From positions 1 through 63,271 of the forward strand of contig CAJVXY010000015.1 of the NCBI GenBank assembly GCA_913009895.1: a stretch of DNA of 63,271 nucleotides, written 5' to 3'. Origin of the DNA: an uncultured Acidiferrobacteraceae bacterium. Its GTDB lineage: Bacteria; Pseudomonadota; Gammaproteobacteria; Acidiferrobacterales; SZUA-150. Position 1 is the stretch's first letter; each line of letters starts with the position of its first letter. Below the pieces are notes generated by a model. It made no database searches. It had not been told where the DNA came from and worked only from the letters and a program-made list of their open reading frames with translations. This document shows positions 47,378 to 57,930 of the stretch, in pieces. The translations under genes were made by a program, and so were the position numbers.

Positions 47378-47433
47378 CCTTCACTTTAGCTGTACTTATT
47401 AAGCGCCCGCAAGCTGAAACAAATCGGCGCAAT
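47378..47433 (-). ncRNA. SAM-II (SAM-alpha) type riboswitch of metZ
   Basis: Read on the minus strand, the element has P1 GCGCC/GGCGC (47430-47426 with 47408-47404), GATTTG right after the 5' P1 strand, CTTGCG before the 3' strand, then AATAA and GCTAAAG. These are the conserved blocks of SAM-II riboswitches (GAUUU, CUUGC, GCGC, AUAA, GCUAAA). TTCA in the loop can pair with TGAA at the 3' end as the pseudoknot. It is followed by a terminator and by metZ, a known target class. SAM binding would lock GCTAAAGTGAA and let the terminator form. Confidence 0.82.
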
Positions 47434-47443
47434 CAATGAATAA

Positions 47444-47472
47444 ACAATAACCGAGGGTCGATAGCCTGTCAA
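47444..47472 (-). promoter_or_regulatory. Promoter of metZ
   Basis: On the minus strand TTGACA (47472-47467), a 17-base spacer and TATTGT (47449-47444). The expected start near 47437 is just ahead of the riboswitch P1 strand. Confidence 0.75.
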
Positions 47473-47494
47473 CATTATATATTCACTGTGGGTA

Positions 47495-49009
47495 TTACTG
47501 GGAATAGGTATGGAGTTCCGTTGAGGTCAACTCACTACCGCCCTTGTCTATTTTTGCCCCGTCAGATCGCAGTTGTTCAATCTTGTCCAGGTAATCCTGG
47601 CTCACCTCGCCAGTAACATACTCCCCATTAAAACAGGATGCATCAAATTGAGTAATGTGCGTGTTGCCTTCATGGGCGGATTCAATCAAGTCTTCCAGGT
47701 CCTGGTAAATTAAACGATCTGCCCCAATAGCTTCAGCAATTTGTTCGTCATTACGACCTGTTGCAATCAGTTCACTTTTGGTGGGCATGTCGATGCCATA
47801 AACATTGGGGTATCGTACTGGTGGTGCCGCCGAAGCAAAATAAACTTTTGCTGCACCTGCTTCGCGAGCCATCTGGATAATTTGTTTGGAAGTGGTGCCA
47901 CGGACAATCGAATCATCTACCAGTAAAACATTCTTGCCACGGAACTCCAGATCAATCGCATTTAACTTCTGGCGCACAGATTTCTTTCGTTCTGCCTGGC
48001 CAGGCATGATAAATGTTCGGCCGATATACCTGTTTTTGATAAACCCTTCCCGGTATTTAACATTCAGCTCGTAGGCCATTTGCAAGGCTGCTGTTCTACT
48101 GGTATCAGGAATTGGTATAACGACATCAATATCAAGCCCGTTCCAGTCACGTTTCACTTTGGCTGCCAGTTTTTCGCCCATGCGCAACCGGGTCTTGTGT
48201 ACTGCAATACCATCAAGGATTGAGTCAGGTCGCGCCATGTAAACATATTCGAAAACACAGGGTGAATACTGGGAATTATCGGCACATTGTTTAGTGGTTG
48301 CATGACTATCAAGACCGATAAAAATCGCCTCACCGGGAGCCACGTCATTAATAAAGTCGAAACCCAAAACATCCATTGCCACACTCTCCGAAGCAATAAT
48401 ATGTTCAGGGCCATTGTCTGTCTCACGGCGCCCGTATCCCAGTGGCCTGATTCCGTACGGATCACGAAAGGCAAGCAAACCAAAACCAACAATCATGACT
48501 ACAACCGCGTAGGCTCCACTACATCGCCTGTGGACTGCCGACACTGCCCTGAAAACATCATCGGCACTCAGGCTCAAACCAGCAACGGCATGTAATTCAT
48601 GTGCCAGTACATTCAACAGTATTTCAGAATCGGACTCGGTATTGATGTGGCGCAAATCTTCCCGGAACAGCTCTTCTTTTAATTCAACGGCATTGGTCAG
48701 GTTACCATTATGGGCCAGGGCCAGGCCGTGCGGGGAGTTAACATAAAAAGGCTGGGCCTCGGCCGCACTATCACAACCAGAGGTAGGATAACGAACATGG
48801 CCTATGCCCATATTACCCTTAAGGCCAATCATGTGATGGGTACGAAAAACATCACGAACCAGTCCGTTATCTTTTCGCAAATAAACCTTGTTGGCATCGC
48901 TGGTGATAATTCCCGCTGCGTCCTGGCCACGATGCTGGAGTACGGTCAAACCCTCATAGATGGATTGATTGACTGGAGTTTGGCCAAGAATACCAATGAT
49001 GCCACACAT
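47495..49009 (-). CDS. purF: Amidophosphoribosyltransferase
   Basis: First enzyme of purine synthesis. 504 residues. The catalytic Cys2 follows the start ([14 protein letters not shown]); the glutaminase loop has [11 protein letters not shown]. The PRPP motif is [17 protein letters not shown]. Bacterial class without Fe-S ligands (E. coli type). Located 29 bases after cvpA. Confidence 0.98.
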   Translation of the reverse strand: MCGIIGILGQTPVNQSIYEGLTVLQHRGQDAAGIITSDANKVYLRKDNGLVRDVFRTHHMIGLKGNMGIGHVRYPTSGCDSAAEAQPFYVNSPHGLALAHNGNLTNAVELKEELFREDLRHINTESDSEILLNVLAHELHAVAGLSLSADDVFRAVSAVHRRCSGAYAVVVMIVGFGLLAFRDPYGIRPLGYGRRETDNGPEHIIASESVAMDVLGFDFINDVAPGEAIFIGLDSHATTKQCADNSQYSPCVFEYVYMARPDSILDGIAVHKTRLRMGEKLAAKVKRDWNGLDIDVVIPIPDTSRTAALQMAYELNVKYREGFIKNRYIGRTFIMPGQAERKKSVRQKLNAIDLEFRGKNVLLVDDSIVRGTTSKQIIQMAREAGAAKVYFASAAPPVRYPNVYGIDMPTKSELIATGRNDEQIAEAIGADRLIYQDLEDLIESAHEGNTHITQFDASCFNGEYVTGEVSQDYLDKIEQLRSDGAKIDKGGSELTSTELHTYSQ

Positions 49010-49038
49010 AAAAATCGCCTTTTCTTAAAGTCAGTAGT

Positions 49039-49536
49039 TTAGTCGTAGTGTATGTGTCGGGCAATGTCCCGAGGTAAAATATCGGCGGCACTTAGTGATA
49101 CTGACTCAAAAAACACAGCAAATTGCGAGGATTGCCACCAACTGGTTTTAGGAATGCTCAGGCTCATGCCAGCCAGCATAAATGCAAATACAATGATCAC
49201 AAATCCGCGAATCGCCCCCATGGTCGCGCCTAAAACCTGGTTGGTAAGCTTGAACAGCGGTTTTTTGGTAAGAATCTTATGAATAAGAAAGGTAATAATA
49301 CTGCCCAGGACATAAACAATTACAAATATCAGTACAAATGAGGCAATCAATTGCAGGTTAGGCTGTGTCACATCCTTCTCAAATACTACTGAAACTGGCC
49401 CGGCAAAGACCCAGGCAAGAAAACCTGCCACGCCCCATGTTGCCAGAGACAGTGCCTCGCGAATAAATCCACGCCAGATTCCGATACCAGTTGAAATAGA
49501 AATAATTACGGTTATACCGATATCCAGGGAATTCAT
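49039..49536 (-). CDS. cvpA: Colicin V production family membrane protein
   Basis: Inner-membrane protein of 165 residues, four helices. Starts MNSLDIGITVIISISTGIGI and continues WRGFIREALSLATWGVAGF, both typical of CvpA. Needed for purine-locus linked envelope functions in enterics; the precise role is not known. Lies between the SPOR gene and purF as in most gammaproteobacteria. Confidence 0.93.
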   Translation of the reverse strand: MNSLDIGITVIISISTGIGIWRGFIREALSLATWGVAGFLAWVFAGPVSVVFEKDVTQPNLQLIASFVLIFVIVYVLGSIITFLIHKILTKKPLFKLTNQVLGATMGAIRGFVIIVFAFMLAGMSLSIPKTSWWQSSQFAVFFESVSLSAADILPRDIARHIHYD

Positions 49537-49609
49537 AATTTATGTATTAAATAATTCAGGTAAGTAATTCAGGAAAATAATTCAGACGGATTTATTCATG
49601 CATACCAGG

Positions 49610-50281
49610 TCAGGGGTAACGCAGGACAACACCTTGCAGGCCTACATCCCGGCTGATACGGCTCAGCGTTGTAATGGCTTTACCGCGATCAGAAAATGGG
49701 CCAACGCGAACCCGGGTCGCATCACCTTTTGGTAACCTGACTTTCTCCATGCGCACGTGATAACCCTTACGCACTAAAGTCGCGCGCACTTTTTTAGCAT
49801 TGGCAGGATCTGAAAAAGTACCGATTTGCACCACCCAACCCCTGGTTAGGGTTTTATCTGTTTTAGGTTCCTTAGGAGATGATTTTGTTTTGTCTGCCGT
49901 TTTAATTCTGGGAGCTGGAGTATCAGGTTTTTTTGATTCAGGTTTCTTGTTCACAGAAGGTAGACTGGTCGTTATTGGCAACTTAACATCCTTATCCACA
50001 ACCTTTTTATTTGATTGCAAGTTAGTCTTATCCCTTGCATGAATTTTTTTGACAGACTTGTCTTTTTTGTTTTGAGCCCTGCGTATATCTTCTGCCTTGC
50101 TGACATAAACCTTGGTATCTTTTTCAGACAAGGTGATGCCATTGCCGACATCCTGGGTGGTGAGTTGTTTCTCATTAAGAATGACTGGTACAAAAATAAT
50201 TGCCAATACAACCAGCACAATTGCACCAACAATCCTGTGTTTGGGATTGAATTCCGGACGCGGGTTGTTGGTTTCAGGCAT
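49610..50281 (-). CDS. SPOR-domain membrane protein (DedD-like)
   Basis: 223 residues. A short cytoplasmic start ([16 protein letters not shown]), one membrane helix (IVGAIVLVVLAIIFVPVIL), a long Lys/Pro/Thr-rich linker, and a C-terminal SPOR domain (GWVVQIGTFSDPANAKKVR ... RVRVGPFSDRGKA). SPOR domains bind denuded glycan strands at the septum. ATG 50281 sits 9 bases after AGGA and overlaps the folC stop; ATG 50290 lies too close to that site. Confidence 0.9.
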   Translation of the reverse strand: MPETNNPRPEFNPKHRIVGAIVLVVLAIIFVPVILNEKQLTTQDVGNGITLSEKDTKVYVSKAEDIRRAQNKKDKSVKKIHARDKTNLQSNKKVVDKDVKLPITTSLPSVNKKPESKKPDTPAPRIKTADKTKSSPKEPKTDKTLTRGWVVQIGTFSDPANAKKVRATLVRKGYHVRMEKVRLPKGDATRVRVGPFSDRGKAITTLSRISRDVGLQGVVLRYP

Positions 50282-51662
50282 TAATCTCATTCCTGCCATG
50301 TTGCTGAATTCCGGCCAGTATACCACCTACTGTGAGAAACGAACCAAACACGATGATACGATCCCCGGATTTCACTTTTTCCCGCGCTGCAGAATAGGCC
50401 GATAAAGGAGATTCATATGCTGACAGTGGTTTTTCTTTAACCATATTCGATAATATGGCCATTAACGACTGGGCGGTTGAGCCCCGGGCAGGATCATCAC
50501 CAGTCAGGTCCGCCAGAAACCATTCATCGACTATTTCCTTCATAGGCGACAAACTTTGCTCGATGTTTTTGTTACTCAACATGCCTACTACGGCCAGCGT
50601 CCGACCTGGTCGCTTGTGTTTTATAGCGGTGCCAGCTAATTGTTTAATTGCCTGCTGATTGTGGGCCACATCAAAAATAATTTGTGGATGGTCACTCAAT
50701 ACCTGGAAACGACCGGCCAAATTTGCGGCAAGCAGTCCTGATTTAACCGCCTGCTGGCTCACGGGTAATTTCAAATGAAGCAGTGCCAGTGCCATCAGGC
50801 CAGTTGCTGCATTTTTTAACTGGTGCTCTCCCTGCAATACTGGATAGGGCAGGCCAGAACGGGTTTTGCCATCACCAACCCAGTTCCAGCCACTCTCATG
50901 GTGGCTGTAAACGTACTCATTTTCATAAGTATAGGTTGGGCACTGCATTTTTTCTGCCAGGTCTTTGATGGCTTTCGGCATATTAACATCGCCGTAAATC
51001 ATTGGCACCTGCTGTCGTAGTATGCCTGCCTTTTCTCGCGCAATACTTTCACGGTCAGCGCCTAACCAGTCCACGTGATCAATATCAACTGTGGTAATGA
51101 TTGAAATATCAGGATCCAGAATATTGGTTGCGTCAAGCCGGCCGCCCAAACCCACCTCAAGTAACACGACATCCAAATCAGTTTCTTTTTCATTTTCGAA
51201 AAAAAGAATAAAAGCAGCAAGTGTCGTAAATTCAAAGTAGGTCAATGTAATATCATCACCCCGGGCCTGCTCTACTTTTTTAAATGCCTGTATTAATGCG
51301 TCGTCAGTGGCGTTTTTATTATTAATACGTATACGTTCATTAAAATTTATTAAATGGGGTGAGGTATAGGCACCAACGGTATATCCGGCTGATAATAAAA
51401 TACTCTCGAGGAAAGTTACGGTTGAACCTTTACCATTGGTACCGGCAACCGTAATAATCGTTGTTGCTTTCGGTTTTGCGGTTAGTCTCAGGAAGACTTT
51501 ACTGACGCGATCCAGGCCCAGCTCAATATTTTTCGGGTGCAGGCCTTCTATATAACTTAACCAGCCGGCCAGGGAGTCTTGTGGGTGTGTTGTGGGTGTC
51601 TTGTGGATAGGGGTATCAGGCCTGGGATTGTTTTTTGCTCTCTTCTGGCGCCTGTTTTTCAT
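50274..51662 (-). CDS. folC: Bifunctional folylpolyglutamate / dihydrofolate synthase
   Basis: Mur-ligase fold enzyme of about 462 residues. The P-loop is [33 protein letters not shown] and [13 protein letters not shown] are the usual family blocks. ATG 51662 is the only good start near the conserved N-terminus ([20 protein letters not shown]); it overlaps accD by 47 bases. This gives a basic extension of about 30 residues that is longer than normal. ATG 51737 would be still longer. Confidence 0.92.
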   Translation of the reverse strand: MKNRRQKRAKNNPRPDTPIHKTPTTHPQDSLAGWLSYIEGLHPKNIELGLDRVSKVFLRLTAKPKATTIITVAGTNGKGSTVTFLESILLSAGYTVGAYTSPHLINFNERIRINNKNATDDALIQAFKKVEQARGDDITLTYFEFTTLAAFILFFENEKETDLDVVLLEVGLGGRLDATNILDPDISIITTVDIDHVDWLGADRESIAREKAGILRQQVPMIYGDVNMPKAIKDLAEKMQCPTYTYENEYVYSHHESGWNWVGDGKTRSGLPYPVLQGEHQLKNAATGLMALALLHLKLPVSQQAVKSGLLAANLAGRFQVLSDHPQIIFDVAHNQQAIKQLAGTAIKHKRPGRTLAVVGMLSNKNIEQSLSPMKEIVDEWFLADLTGDDPARGSTAQSLMAILSNMVKEKPLSAYESPLSAYSAAREKVKSGDRIIVFGSFLTVGGILAGIQQHGRNEINA

Positions 51663-52575
51663 CCGCCACGTCAGCAGCAGCCGGTTCAATTTTTTCTGAT
51701 GCGGCGGCCAAACCTTTAGACTCGTCTTTGCTGGCACCGAGTATTTTCAGGATACCGAGGACTCGATCGCGCATTTGTTTTCGGGGAACAATCATATCAA
51801 TTGCACCATGATCAAGCAGAAATTCTGATCGTTGAAATCCTTCTGGCAAGGTTTCCCTTACCGTCTGTTCAATGACGCGGGGACCAGCAAACCCGATTAA
51901 TGCTTTTGGTTCGGCAATAATCACATCGCCCAACATTGCGAAACTTGCAGACACACCGCCCATGGTTGGGTCCGTTAATACTGAAATAAATGGAATTCCT
52001 TTTTTGCCCAGCCGCGTCAAGGCCGCTGAAGTTTTCGCCATTTGCATTAATGAAAATAATGCCTCCTGCATGCGTGCGCCGCCACTGGCAGAAAAACAAA
52101 CGAAGGGAATTTTCCGCTCTAGACAAACATTGACTGCACGGACAAATCGTTCGCCTACTACCGAGCCCATAGAGCCGCCCATAAATGCAAATTCAAAGGC
52201 ACCGGCAACCAACGGCAGGCCCTTGACCGCGCCCTCTATTACAATCAGCGCATCTTTTTCTGCGGTTTTTTTCTGGGCATCACTGATACGATCTTTGTAT
52301 TTTTTACTGTCTTTAAATTTTAAGATATCTTTCGGTGTCAGCTTGCCACCAATCTCAATCCGCGGTTCCGGATCGAGGAATAATTCCAGGCGTCGACGGG
52401 CACCAATACGCATATGGTGCTCACATTTAGGACAAACATTCTGATTGGTTTCGATTTCAGCGCTGTACAAGACAGCGCCACAGGCAGGGCATTTTTTCCA
52501 GAGACCTTCGGGAACGGATTTTCTTTGGCCATCACCCTTAATCTTTGGTGGTAATAATTTATCAAACCAGCTCAT
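51616..52575 (-). CDS. accD: Acetyl-CoA carboxylase carboxyltransferase beta subunit
   Basis: Starts fatty acid synthesis together with AccA. 319 residues. The N-terminal zinc ribbon has [17 protein letters not shown] then VCPKCEHHM; the crotonase-fold core has [20 protein letters not shown] and [20 protein letters not shown] (in parts). The last 30 residues are acidic and Ala-rich. The start overlaps the trpA stop by 4 bases. Confidence 0.97.
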   Translation of the reverse strand: MSWFDKLLPPKIKGDGQRKSVPEGLWKKCPACGAVLYSAEIETNQNVCPKCEHHMRIGARRRLELFLDPEPRIEIGGKLTPKDILKFKDSKKYKDRISDAQKKTAEKDALIVIEGAVKGLPLVAGAFEFAFMGGSMGSVVGERFVRAVNVCLERKIPFVCFSASGGARMQEALFSLMQMAKTSAALTRLGKKGIPFISVLTDPTMGGVSASFAMLGDVIIAEPKALIGFAGPRVIEQTVRETLPEGFQRSEFLLDHGAIDMIVPRKQMRDRVLGILKILGASKDESKGLAAASEKIEPAAADVADEKQAPEESKKQSQA

Positions 52576-53408
52576 GCAGCAACTCCGACTTTATCGATCG
52601 CCTCCCTGAGGCTTAAAACAAACGTTGTAACACTTTCGATTATAGCCTCTTTCTGCCCATCATTTTGGTTTCGATTGGCAACTTCCTCAATCCGTTTTAC
52701 AAGGGCGCTGCCAACAACAACGGCGTCGGCCAGTGCTGCCACCCTGGCTGCGGTTTCCGGATTGTTTATGCCAAAACCAACTGCCAGCGGCAACTGGGTA
52801 TATTTTCGAATTTCTCCTATTCTATCAGACACTTCGGTCATATCCATATGTTTTGCGCCAGTCACACCACGCAAAGAAACATAGTATATAAAACCGCTAG
52901 CCATGGCAGTAACCGCCTGAATGCGTGCCTTGGTACTGGTCGGTGCGACCAGAAAAATCGGATCCAGTTTATGGGCGTTTAGGGCAGCGCGCAGATCTGT
53001 TGCCTCTTCTGGCGGCATATCTACTGTTAATACGCCATCAACACCTGATTTGGCTGCAATCCTGGCAAAGTCCTGGTAACCCATGACCTCGATCGGGTTC
53101 AAATAGCCCATTAACACCACAGGCGTATCATAATCTCTTTGCCTGAATTCCTGCACCATATCCATGCAATCACGCAGGCTTACGCCTCTCTCCACAGCCC
53201 GCTCACTGGCGCGCTGGATCACAGGGCCTTCGGCCATGGGATCGGAAAATGGCACACCCAGTTCGATGACGTCGGCGCCCGCGCTGACCATGGCATGCAT
53301 GAGCGAGACGGTTATGGCGGGATCGGGATCACCAGCGGTTATAAACGGAATTAACGCTGTGCGCCCTTGTTCTTTTAGGCTGGTTAATTGCTTGTCAAGA
53401 CGAGACAT
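52572..53408 (-). CDS. trpA: Tryptophan synthase alpha chain
   Basis: Cleaves indole-3-glycerol phosphate; forms a channelled complex with TrpB. 278 residues. Starts [20 protein letters not shown]; catalytic Glu in [20 protein letters not shown] and Asp in [11 protein letters not shown]. The phosphate loop is [14 protein letters not shown]. Overlaps trpB and accD by 1 and 4 bases. Confidence 0.97.
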   Translation of the reverse strand: MSRLDKQLTSLKEQGRTALIPFITAGDPDPAITVSLMHAMVSAGADVIELGVPFSDPMAEGPVIQRASERAVERGVSLRDCMDMVQEFRQRDYDTPVVLMGYLNPIEVMGYQDFARIAAKSGVDGVLTVDMPPEEATDLRAALNAHKLDPIFLVAPTSTKARIQAVTAMASGFIYYVSLRGVTGAKHMDMTEVSDRIGEIRKYTQLPLAVGFGINNPETAARVAALADAVVVGSALVKRIEEVANRNQNDGQKEAIIESVTTFVLSLREAIDKVGVAA

Positions 53409-54604
53409 CAGATTTCTATTCCTTCGCGTGCTGCAATGGTGTGTACATCTTTATCGCCCCGACCCGATAAATTAATCACGATTACCTTATCGCTTCCTAA
53501 TTCTTTGGCCAGCTTTTGGCCATAGGCCATGGCATGACTGGATTCCAGTGCCGGCAATATGCCTTCAATCCTGGTTAACTCGTGAAACGCCGCCAGTGCC
53601 TCATCGTCCTTAATTGCAACATACCTGGCGCGACCGTTGTCTTTTAACCATGCGTGTTCCGGACCGACACCAGGATAATCCAGTCCTGCTGATATCGAAT
53701 GGGTTTCAATTATTTGTCCGTCATCGGTCTCCATCAGGTAAGTTCGATTGCCATGTAACACGCCGGGACGGCCTGCCGATAACGGTGCTGCGTGATGGCC
53801 CGTGGCGATACCCTCACCTGCTGCCTCGACGCCATAGAGTGCAACATGTTCATCGTCAATATAGGGATAAAACAATCCCATGGCATTGGAGCCGCCACCC
53901 ACACAGGCAACAAGCGCATCGGGGTCGCGGGGCTCAAACTCCGACAGCTGGTAACGCACTTCCCTGCCAATCACTGATTGAAAATCTCGCACCATTGCCG
54001 GGTAAGGATGGGGACCGGCAACGGTACCAATTATATAAAACGTATTTTCAACATTGGTGACCCAGTCACGTAACGCTTCGTTGAGTGCATCTTTCAGGGT
54101 TTTCGAACCTGATTCAACTGGCACAACTTTGGCGCCCAGTAATTTCATGCGATAAACATTAATCGCCTGGCGTTTAATATCTTCGCTACCCATGTAGACC
54201 ACGCACTCTACGCCCAGTCGTGCCGCAACCGTGGCAGTGGCGACACCATGCTGGCCGGCACCGGTTTCTGCAATAATTCGGGTTTTGCCCATGCGTTTGG
54301 CAAGCAATGCCTGGCCAATGGTATTGTTCACTTTATGGGCGCCGGTATGGTTCAGGTCTTCGCGCTTTAAATAAATGCGAGCACCGCCCCATTTTTTCGT
54401 TAAACGTTTTGCCGGGTACAAAGGTGAGGGGCGACCCACATACAAACGCAGGTCGTCCATAAATTCCGCCTGAAACTCGGCATCCTCACGATACTTCTCG
54501 TAGGCCTCATTTAATTCTTTTAGCGGATGCATCAGGGTCTCGGCAACAAACAAGCCACCGTATGGACCAAAATGTCCGCGATCATCTGGAAGTTGATACG
54601 TCAT
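53408..54604 (-). CDS. trpB: Tryptophan synthase beta chain
   Basis: PLP enzyme joining indole and serine. 398 residues of the TrpB1 type. The PLP lysine is in [19 protein letters not shown]; the phosphate loop is [10 protein letters not shown] and substrate loop [13 protein letters not shown]. Starts 3 bases after the trpF stop. Confidence 0.98.
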   Translation of the reverse strand: MTYQLPDDRGHFGPYGGLFVAETLMHPLKELNEAYEKYREDAEFQAEFMDDLRLYVGRPSPLYPAKRLTKKWGGARIYLKREDLNHTGAHKVNNTIGQALLAKRMGKTRIIAETGAGQHGVATATVAARLGVECVVYMGSEDIKRQAINVYRMKLLGAKVVPVESGSKTLKDALNEALRDWVTNVENTFYIIGTVAGPHPYPAMVRDFQSVIGREVRYQLSEFEPRDPDALVACVGGGSNAMGLFYPYIDDEHVALYGVEAAGEGIATGHHAAPLSAGRPGVLHGNRTYLMETDDGQIIETHSISAGLDYPGVGPEHAWLKDNGRARYVAIKDDEALAAFHELTRIEGILPALESSHAMAYGQKLAKELGSDKVIVINLSGRGDKDVHTIAAREGIEI

Positions 54605-54607
54605 TGA

Positions 54608-55225
54608 TTACGCCTTTGAGACCGCCTCAAAAAAAGCAGCCAAACGGTCGGGGTCTTTAATACCTTTATCTTTTTCAACACCGCTGCTCACGTCTACCGC
54701 GTAGGGCCGCACTTGCCGGATTGCTTCAGTGACGTTCTCCGAATTTAAACCACCCGCCAGAATAAGTGGCCGTGATAAGTCGGAAGGTATCCGCGACCAG
54801 TCAAACGAGTGGCCGGTGCCGCCTACCTGGCCAGCCATATAACTATCCAGTAAAACACCTGCTGATGCACCATGGGCAGTCACTGCGGCATGGACATCAA
54901 TGCCTTCGCGCATACGCACCGCCTTGATATAGGGACGATCAAACCCACGACAAAAATTTGGCGTTTCCGAACCATGGAATTGAATCAAATCCAAACCGAC
55001 TTCATCACGGGCGGTACTGACTTGCTCGGCCCGGGCATCAACAAACAAGCCGACTTTGGTAATAAAAGCAGGTAACACTTTTGCTATTTCTGCGGCTTGT
55101 TCCACTGTCACGCGCCTGGGGCTTTGGGCGTTAAAGACCAGGCCAACCGCATCAACGCCCAGCTCAGCAACCAGCAATGCATCTTCGATGCGGGTAATAC
55201 CACAAATTTTAATTCTGGTTCGCAT
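54608..55225 (-). CDS. trpF: Phosphoribosylanthranilate isomerase
   Basis: TIM-barrel isomerase of tryptophan synthesis. 205 residues. Starts MRTRIKICGITRIEDALLV with the catalytic Cys in KICGI; QFHGSETPNFC and PLILAGGLNSENV are typical, and the end has DVSSGVEKDKGIKD. Confidence 0.97.
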   Translation of the reverse strand: MRTRIKICGITRIEDALLVAELGVDAVGLVFNAQSPRRVTVEQAAEIAKVLPAFITKVGLFVDARAEQVSTARDEVGLDLIQFHGSETPNFCRGFDRPYIKAVRMREGIDVHAAVTAHGASAGVLLDSYMAGQVGGTGHSFDWSRIPSDLSRPLILAGGLNSENVTEAIRQVRPYAVDVSSGVEKDKGIKDPDRLAAFFEAVSKA

Positions 55226-55277
55226 GAATCTCTTATAAACCGGTTGAAATCATCCTGATAATAGTAAGCGGGAAAGC

Positions 55278-56057
55278 TTACCAGAGCGGGCTTTCAGGTG
55301 AAAGTTGTGGAATGGCGCTTTTTTTTGGGTACTCGACAGCCGTTAAATAAAGGCCATCAGGGGGTGCCGTCAGCCCTCCCTGGGTTCGGTCCCGTGCTAC
55401 CAGGACAGATTCAGCCCATTCAGGTTCTCGTTCGCCGGCACCGATGGTCATTAACACCCCGGCCAGGTTCCGCACCATATGGTGGAGAAAGGCATTAGCA
55501 TAAACATGGATATCGATGTAGTCACCACGGGCCTTGACCTTGAGATGCCGTAACTCCCTGACCGGGCTTTTGGCCTGGCAGGCCACGGCTCGAAACGATG
55601 AAAAGTCATGCTCACCTTCAAGATAACTGGCTGCGACCTGCATACGTTTTATATCAAGGTCACGATAATCCCAGGAAACTTTTTTTGCCAAAAAAGTCGG
55701 TCGCACCCGTCGATTAAGAATCACATAATGGTAATGGCGGCCGGTGGCATCAAAACGCGCATGAAAATCTTCCGCTACCTGGTTTACCCAATGTACCACC
55801 ACGTCATCCGGTAAATTGCTATTGATGCCTCTTAACCAGGAATTATTTGTCCGGCTGACATCAACATCAAAATGAATGACCTGCCCCGTGGCATGGACAC
55901 CGGTATCGGTTCGACCAGCGGTAATGACACGAACTGGTTCATTGGCAACACTGGAAATGGCCTTTTCAACTTCGTCCTGAACTGTACGTACATCCTCCTG
56001 GAATTGCCATCCACAAAAGGCAGATCCGTCATACTCGAGGATGGCCGCTAATCGCAT
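55278..56057 (-). CDS. truA: tRNA pseudouridine synthase A
   Basis: Modifies tRNA positions 38-40. 259 residues. The catalytic Asp is in AGRTDTGVHATGQVIHFD; EYDGSAFCGWQFQ near the start and FLHHMVRNLAGVLM near the end fit TruA. No fimV or asd gene is found upstream; a bactofilin gene lies there instead. Confidence 0.97.
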   Translation of the reverse strand: MRLAAILEYDGSAFCGWQFQEDVRTVQDEVEKAISSVANEPVRVITAGRTDTGVHATGQVIHFDVDVSRTNNSWLRGINSNLPDDVVVHWVNQVAEDFHARFDATGRHYHYVILNRRVRPTFLAKKVSWDYRDLDIKRMQVAASYLEGEHDFSSFRAVACQAKSPVRELRHLKVKARGDYIDIHVYANAFLHHMVRNLAGVLMTIGAGEREPEWAESVLVARDRTQGGLTAPPDGLYLTAVEYPKKSAIPQLSPESPLW

Positions 56058-56150
56058 ATGTTATTTCAAATAAGGTGGAATGATAGAGGGAAATAATAAT
56101 TAATTATATTGTATTAAGATTTAGTATTAAGATTTTTATTATGAACAGGG

Positions 56151-56573
56151 TCAATCATTTGTTTCAGGCGAATCATTATTGCGACGCTCTTTAAAGCGAG
56201 TGATTTTATTACCTTTGGCCATTTTTACCTGGCCATCGAACTCTGCGCCTTCGTCAATCGCAATCGCAGGTGCTTCCAGGTTACCGGCAACCCTGCCCGA
56301 TGAGTATAATTCTATTTTGGTACGGGCCATCACATTGCCTTCAACCATGCCGGAAATTATCACTACATCGGCAAGTATATTGCCGAGCCAGAATCCTGTC
56401 GCCTCAACTTTTAAAACACCACCAGTATCACAATCACCAATCACTTTGCCACGAATAGAATGATGCCCGGAGCCGCGAAGAATCCCTTCGAATACGGAAC
56501 CTTCACCAATGGTTGTAGTGAATTTTATTTGCTCGTCAAGCGTGCGTCGTTTTTCTTTTTGAGATCCGAACAT
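56151..56573 (-). CDS. Bactofilin family cytoskeletal protein
   Basis: A polymer-forming protein of 140 residues. The central beta-helix domain shows repeated hydrophobic/glycine strands (TTIGEGSVFEGILRGSGHH, then VKVIGDC-like and ISGMVEGNVMARTKIELYSS), flanked by a charged N-terminus (MFGSQKEKRRTLDEQ) and C-terminal tail. Bactofilins organise cell shape or polar complexes. Single gene, 94 bases after truA start region; not clearly in an operon. Confidence 0.9.
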   Translation of the reverse strand: MFGSQKEKRRTLDEQIKFTTTIGEGSVFEGILRGSGHHSIRGKVIGDCDTGGVLKVEATGFWLGNILADVVIISGMVEGNVMARTKIELYSSGRVAGNLEAPAIAIDEGAEFDGQVKMAKGNKITRFKERRNNDSPETND

Positions 56574-56681
56574 AGAAACTAAACCCGTAGCGTGAAATCA
56601 TGTGGATTTCCTTTAGTAAACAATAGCATTTACCGAAAAACTAACAAGCCGCAAAAATGGGAAAATCCCGCTTCCGGGTAA

Positions 56682-57065
56682 TTATTTTGCCTGATCAATA
56701 ATTCGGGTAGTAATTTCGTCCACTTCATCGGCAATTTTCATCAGTACAGGAGAATCTGACAGGAACTCCAGCATAGCCTTTGGTTTAATCATGCCAATTT
56801 TGGTTTGACCGCCCTCTTCGTAAACCGAGATTCGGCAAGGCAGGGCCATGTTCATGCTCATGTCATCGTCGAGGACTTTCTTGGCCTGATGGGGATTGCA
56901 AACTTCCAGCACCTGGCATTCATGCTCAAACGGAACACCTTTGTTGTTCAGGGTTTCCTTGATGTTATGGATATGCAGTACACCAAATTTATTATTCTTA
57001 ACCGCTTCCTGTACATCTGCTACAGCCTGTTCCACACTTTTTTCTGTCGTCACTACGTATTTCAC
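56682..57065 (-). CDS. DUF302 domain protein
   Basis: 127 residues, cytoplasmic. The DUF302 pattern is clear: KSVEQAVADVQEAVKNNKFG at the start, HIHNIKETLNNKGV, CQVLEVCNPHQAKKVL and LPCRISVYEEGGQTKIG. The fold is a small alpha-beta dimer; function unknown, though the family is often near redox genes. The ribosome site is AGAAAA-like and weak. Confidence 0.9.
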   Translation of the reverse strand: MKYVVTTEKSVEQAVADVQEAVKNNKFGVLHIHNIKETLNNKGVPFEHECQVLEVCNPHQAKKVLDDDMSMNMALPCRISVYEEGGQTKIGMIKPKAMLEFLSDSPVLMKIADEVDEITTRIIDQAK

Positions 57066-57204
57066 TGTTTTTTCTCCAAAAAATTAATATTTAAGAATTA
57101 AAGTTATAAAATAATAAAATAGAATACTTAATTAAAAACTGATTAGCTATTGATTTTCAATTTTAAATAAATTGATAAATCTCACGCTTATCATTATATT
57201 AAAT

Positions 57205-57930
57205 TTATCGATAAAGTTCATAACAATCTTTAACCCATTGCAGCTTGTCTTCTTGGCTGTCAATAAATGATTCCAGCTCATTTGGTAATTTATCTGGCCA
57301 GTTCAGGCCATATTTCACTGGTTTAATAAGGGGGGCCAAAAGAGAAGCGGCTGCCAGGTCAGCCCTGGTAAACTGCTCTCCAACAAGAAAATCCCGGCCA
57401 TCAAGGCGGTTGGCCACCTTGTTAATGGCCTGCACCAGTTGCTCTTTTGATAATTGTGCTGACTGTTTATTAATATCCAGGAAAGTAATCATCTTTTTCC
57501 GAAGCATTGGAAAAATAAAACGATAAAGGGTTTTTCCATACCAGGGGCCATTGTGAGCAAAAAAAGGAATTACAATGTCAGGATAGTTAAGCAAAACTGA
57601 ATAAACATAACGCCGAACATTTAACCCGATCTCCTTGTCCACGTAAGATTCCCATTCCGCTGCTTGATGCTTTAAGTCGTCCTGTTCTGGTGTCAACCTG
57701 TTATCGGGAAATGTTTTATCCAGGTAGCTTATGATTTTACTTGAATCACGAACAATCTTGCCGTCGTGGTCCAGTATCGGTACGGTAGTTTTACCAGATA
57801 TTTTTCTGGCCTGGGCCATGTGCGGACCTACAAGCAAGGTTTTGCCAGTCCAGTCCAGTTTTTTGTAATCCAGTGCCCAGCGAATTTTTTCACAATAGTG
57901 AGAAATGGGGAATTCGTAAAGTGTAATCAT
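57205..57930 (-). CDS. Glutathione S-transferase family protein
   Basis: 241 residues. The N-terminal thioredoxin-like domain starts MITLYEFPISHYCEKIRWAL, with a CxxK-type SHYCEK active site, and GKTTVPILDHDGKIVRDSSK gives the cis-Pro and the glutathione-binding Asp-Ser. The C-terminal helical domain ends with FLVGEQFTRADLAAASLLAP. Substrate unknown. The start overlaps the methyltransferase stop by 4 bases. Confidence 0.88.
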   Translation of the reverse strand: MITLYEFPISHYCEKIRWALDYKKLDWTGKTLLVGPHMAQARKISGKTTVPILDHDGKIVRDSSKIISYLDKTFPDNRLTPEQDDLKHQAAEWESYVDKEIGLNVRRYVYSVLLNYPDIVIPFFAHNGPWYGKTLYRFIFPMLRKKMITFLDINKQSAQLSKEQLVQAINKVANRLDGRDFLVGEQFTRADLAAASLLAPLIKPVKYGLNWPDKLPNELESFIDSQEDKLQWVKDCYELYR

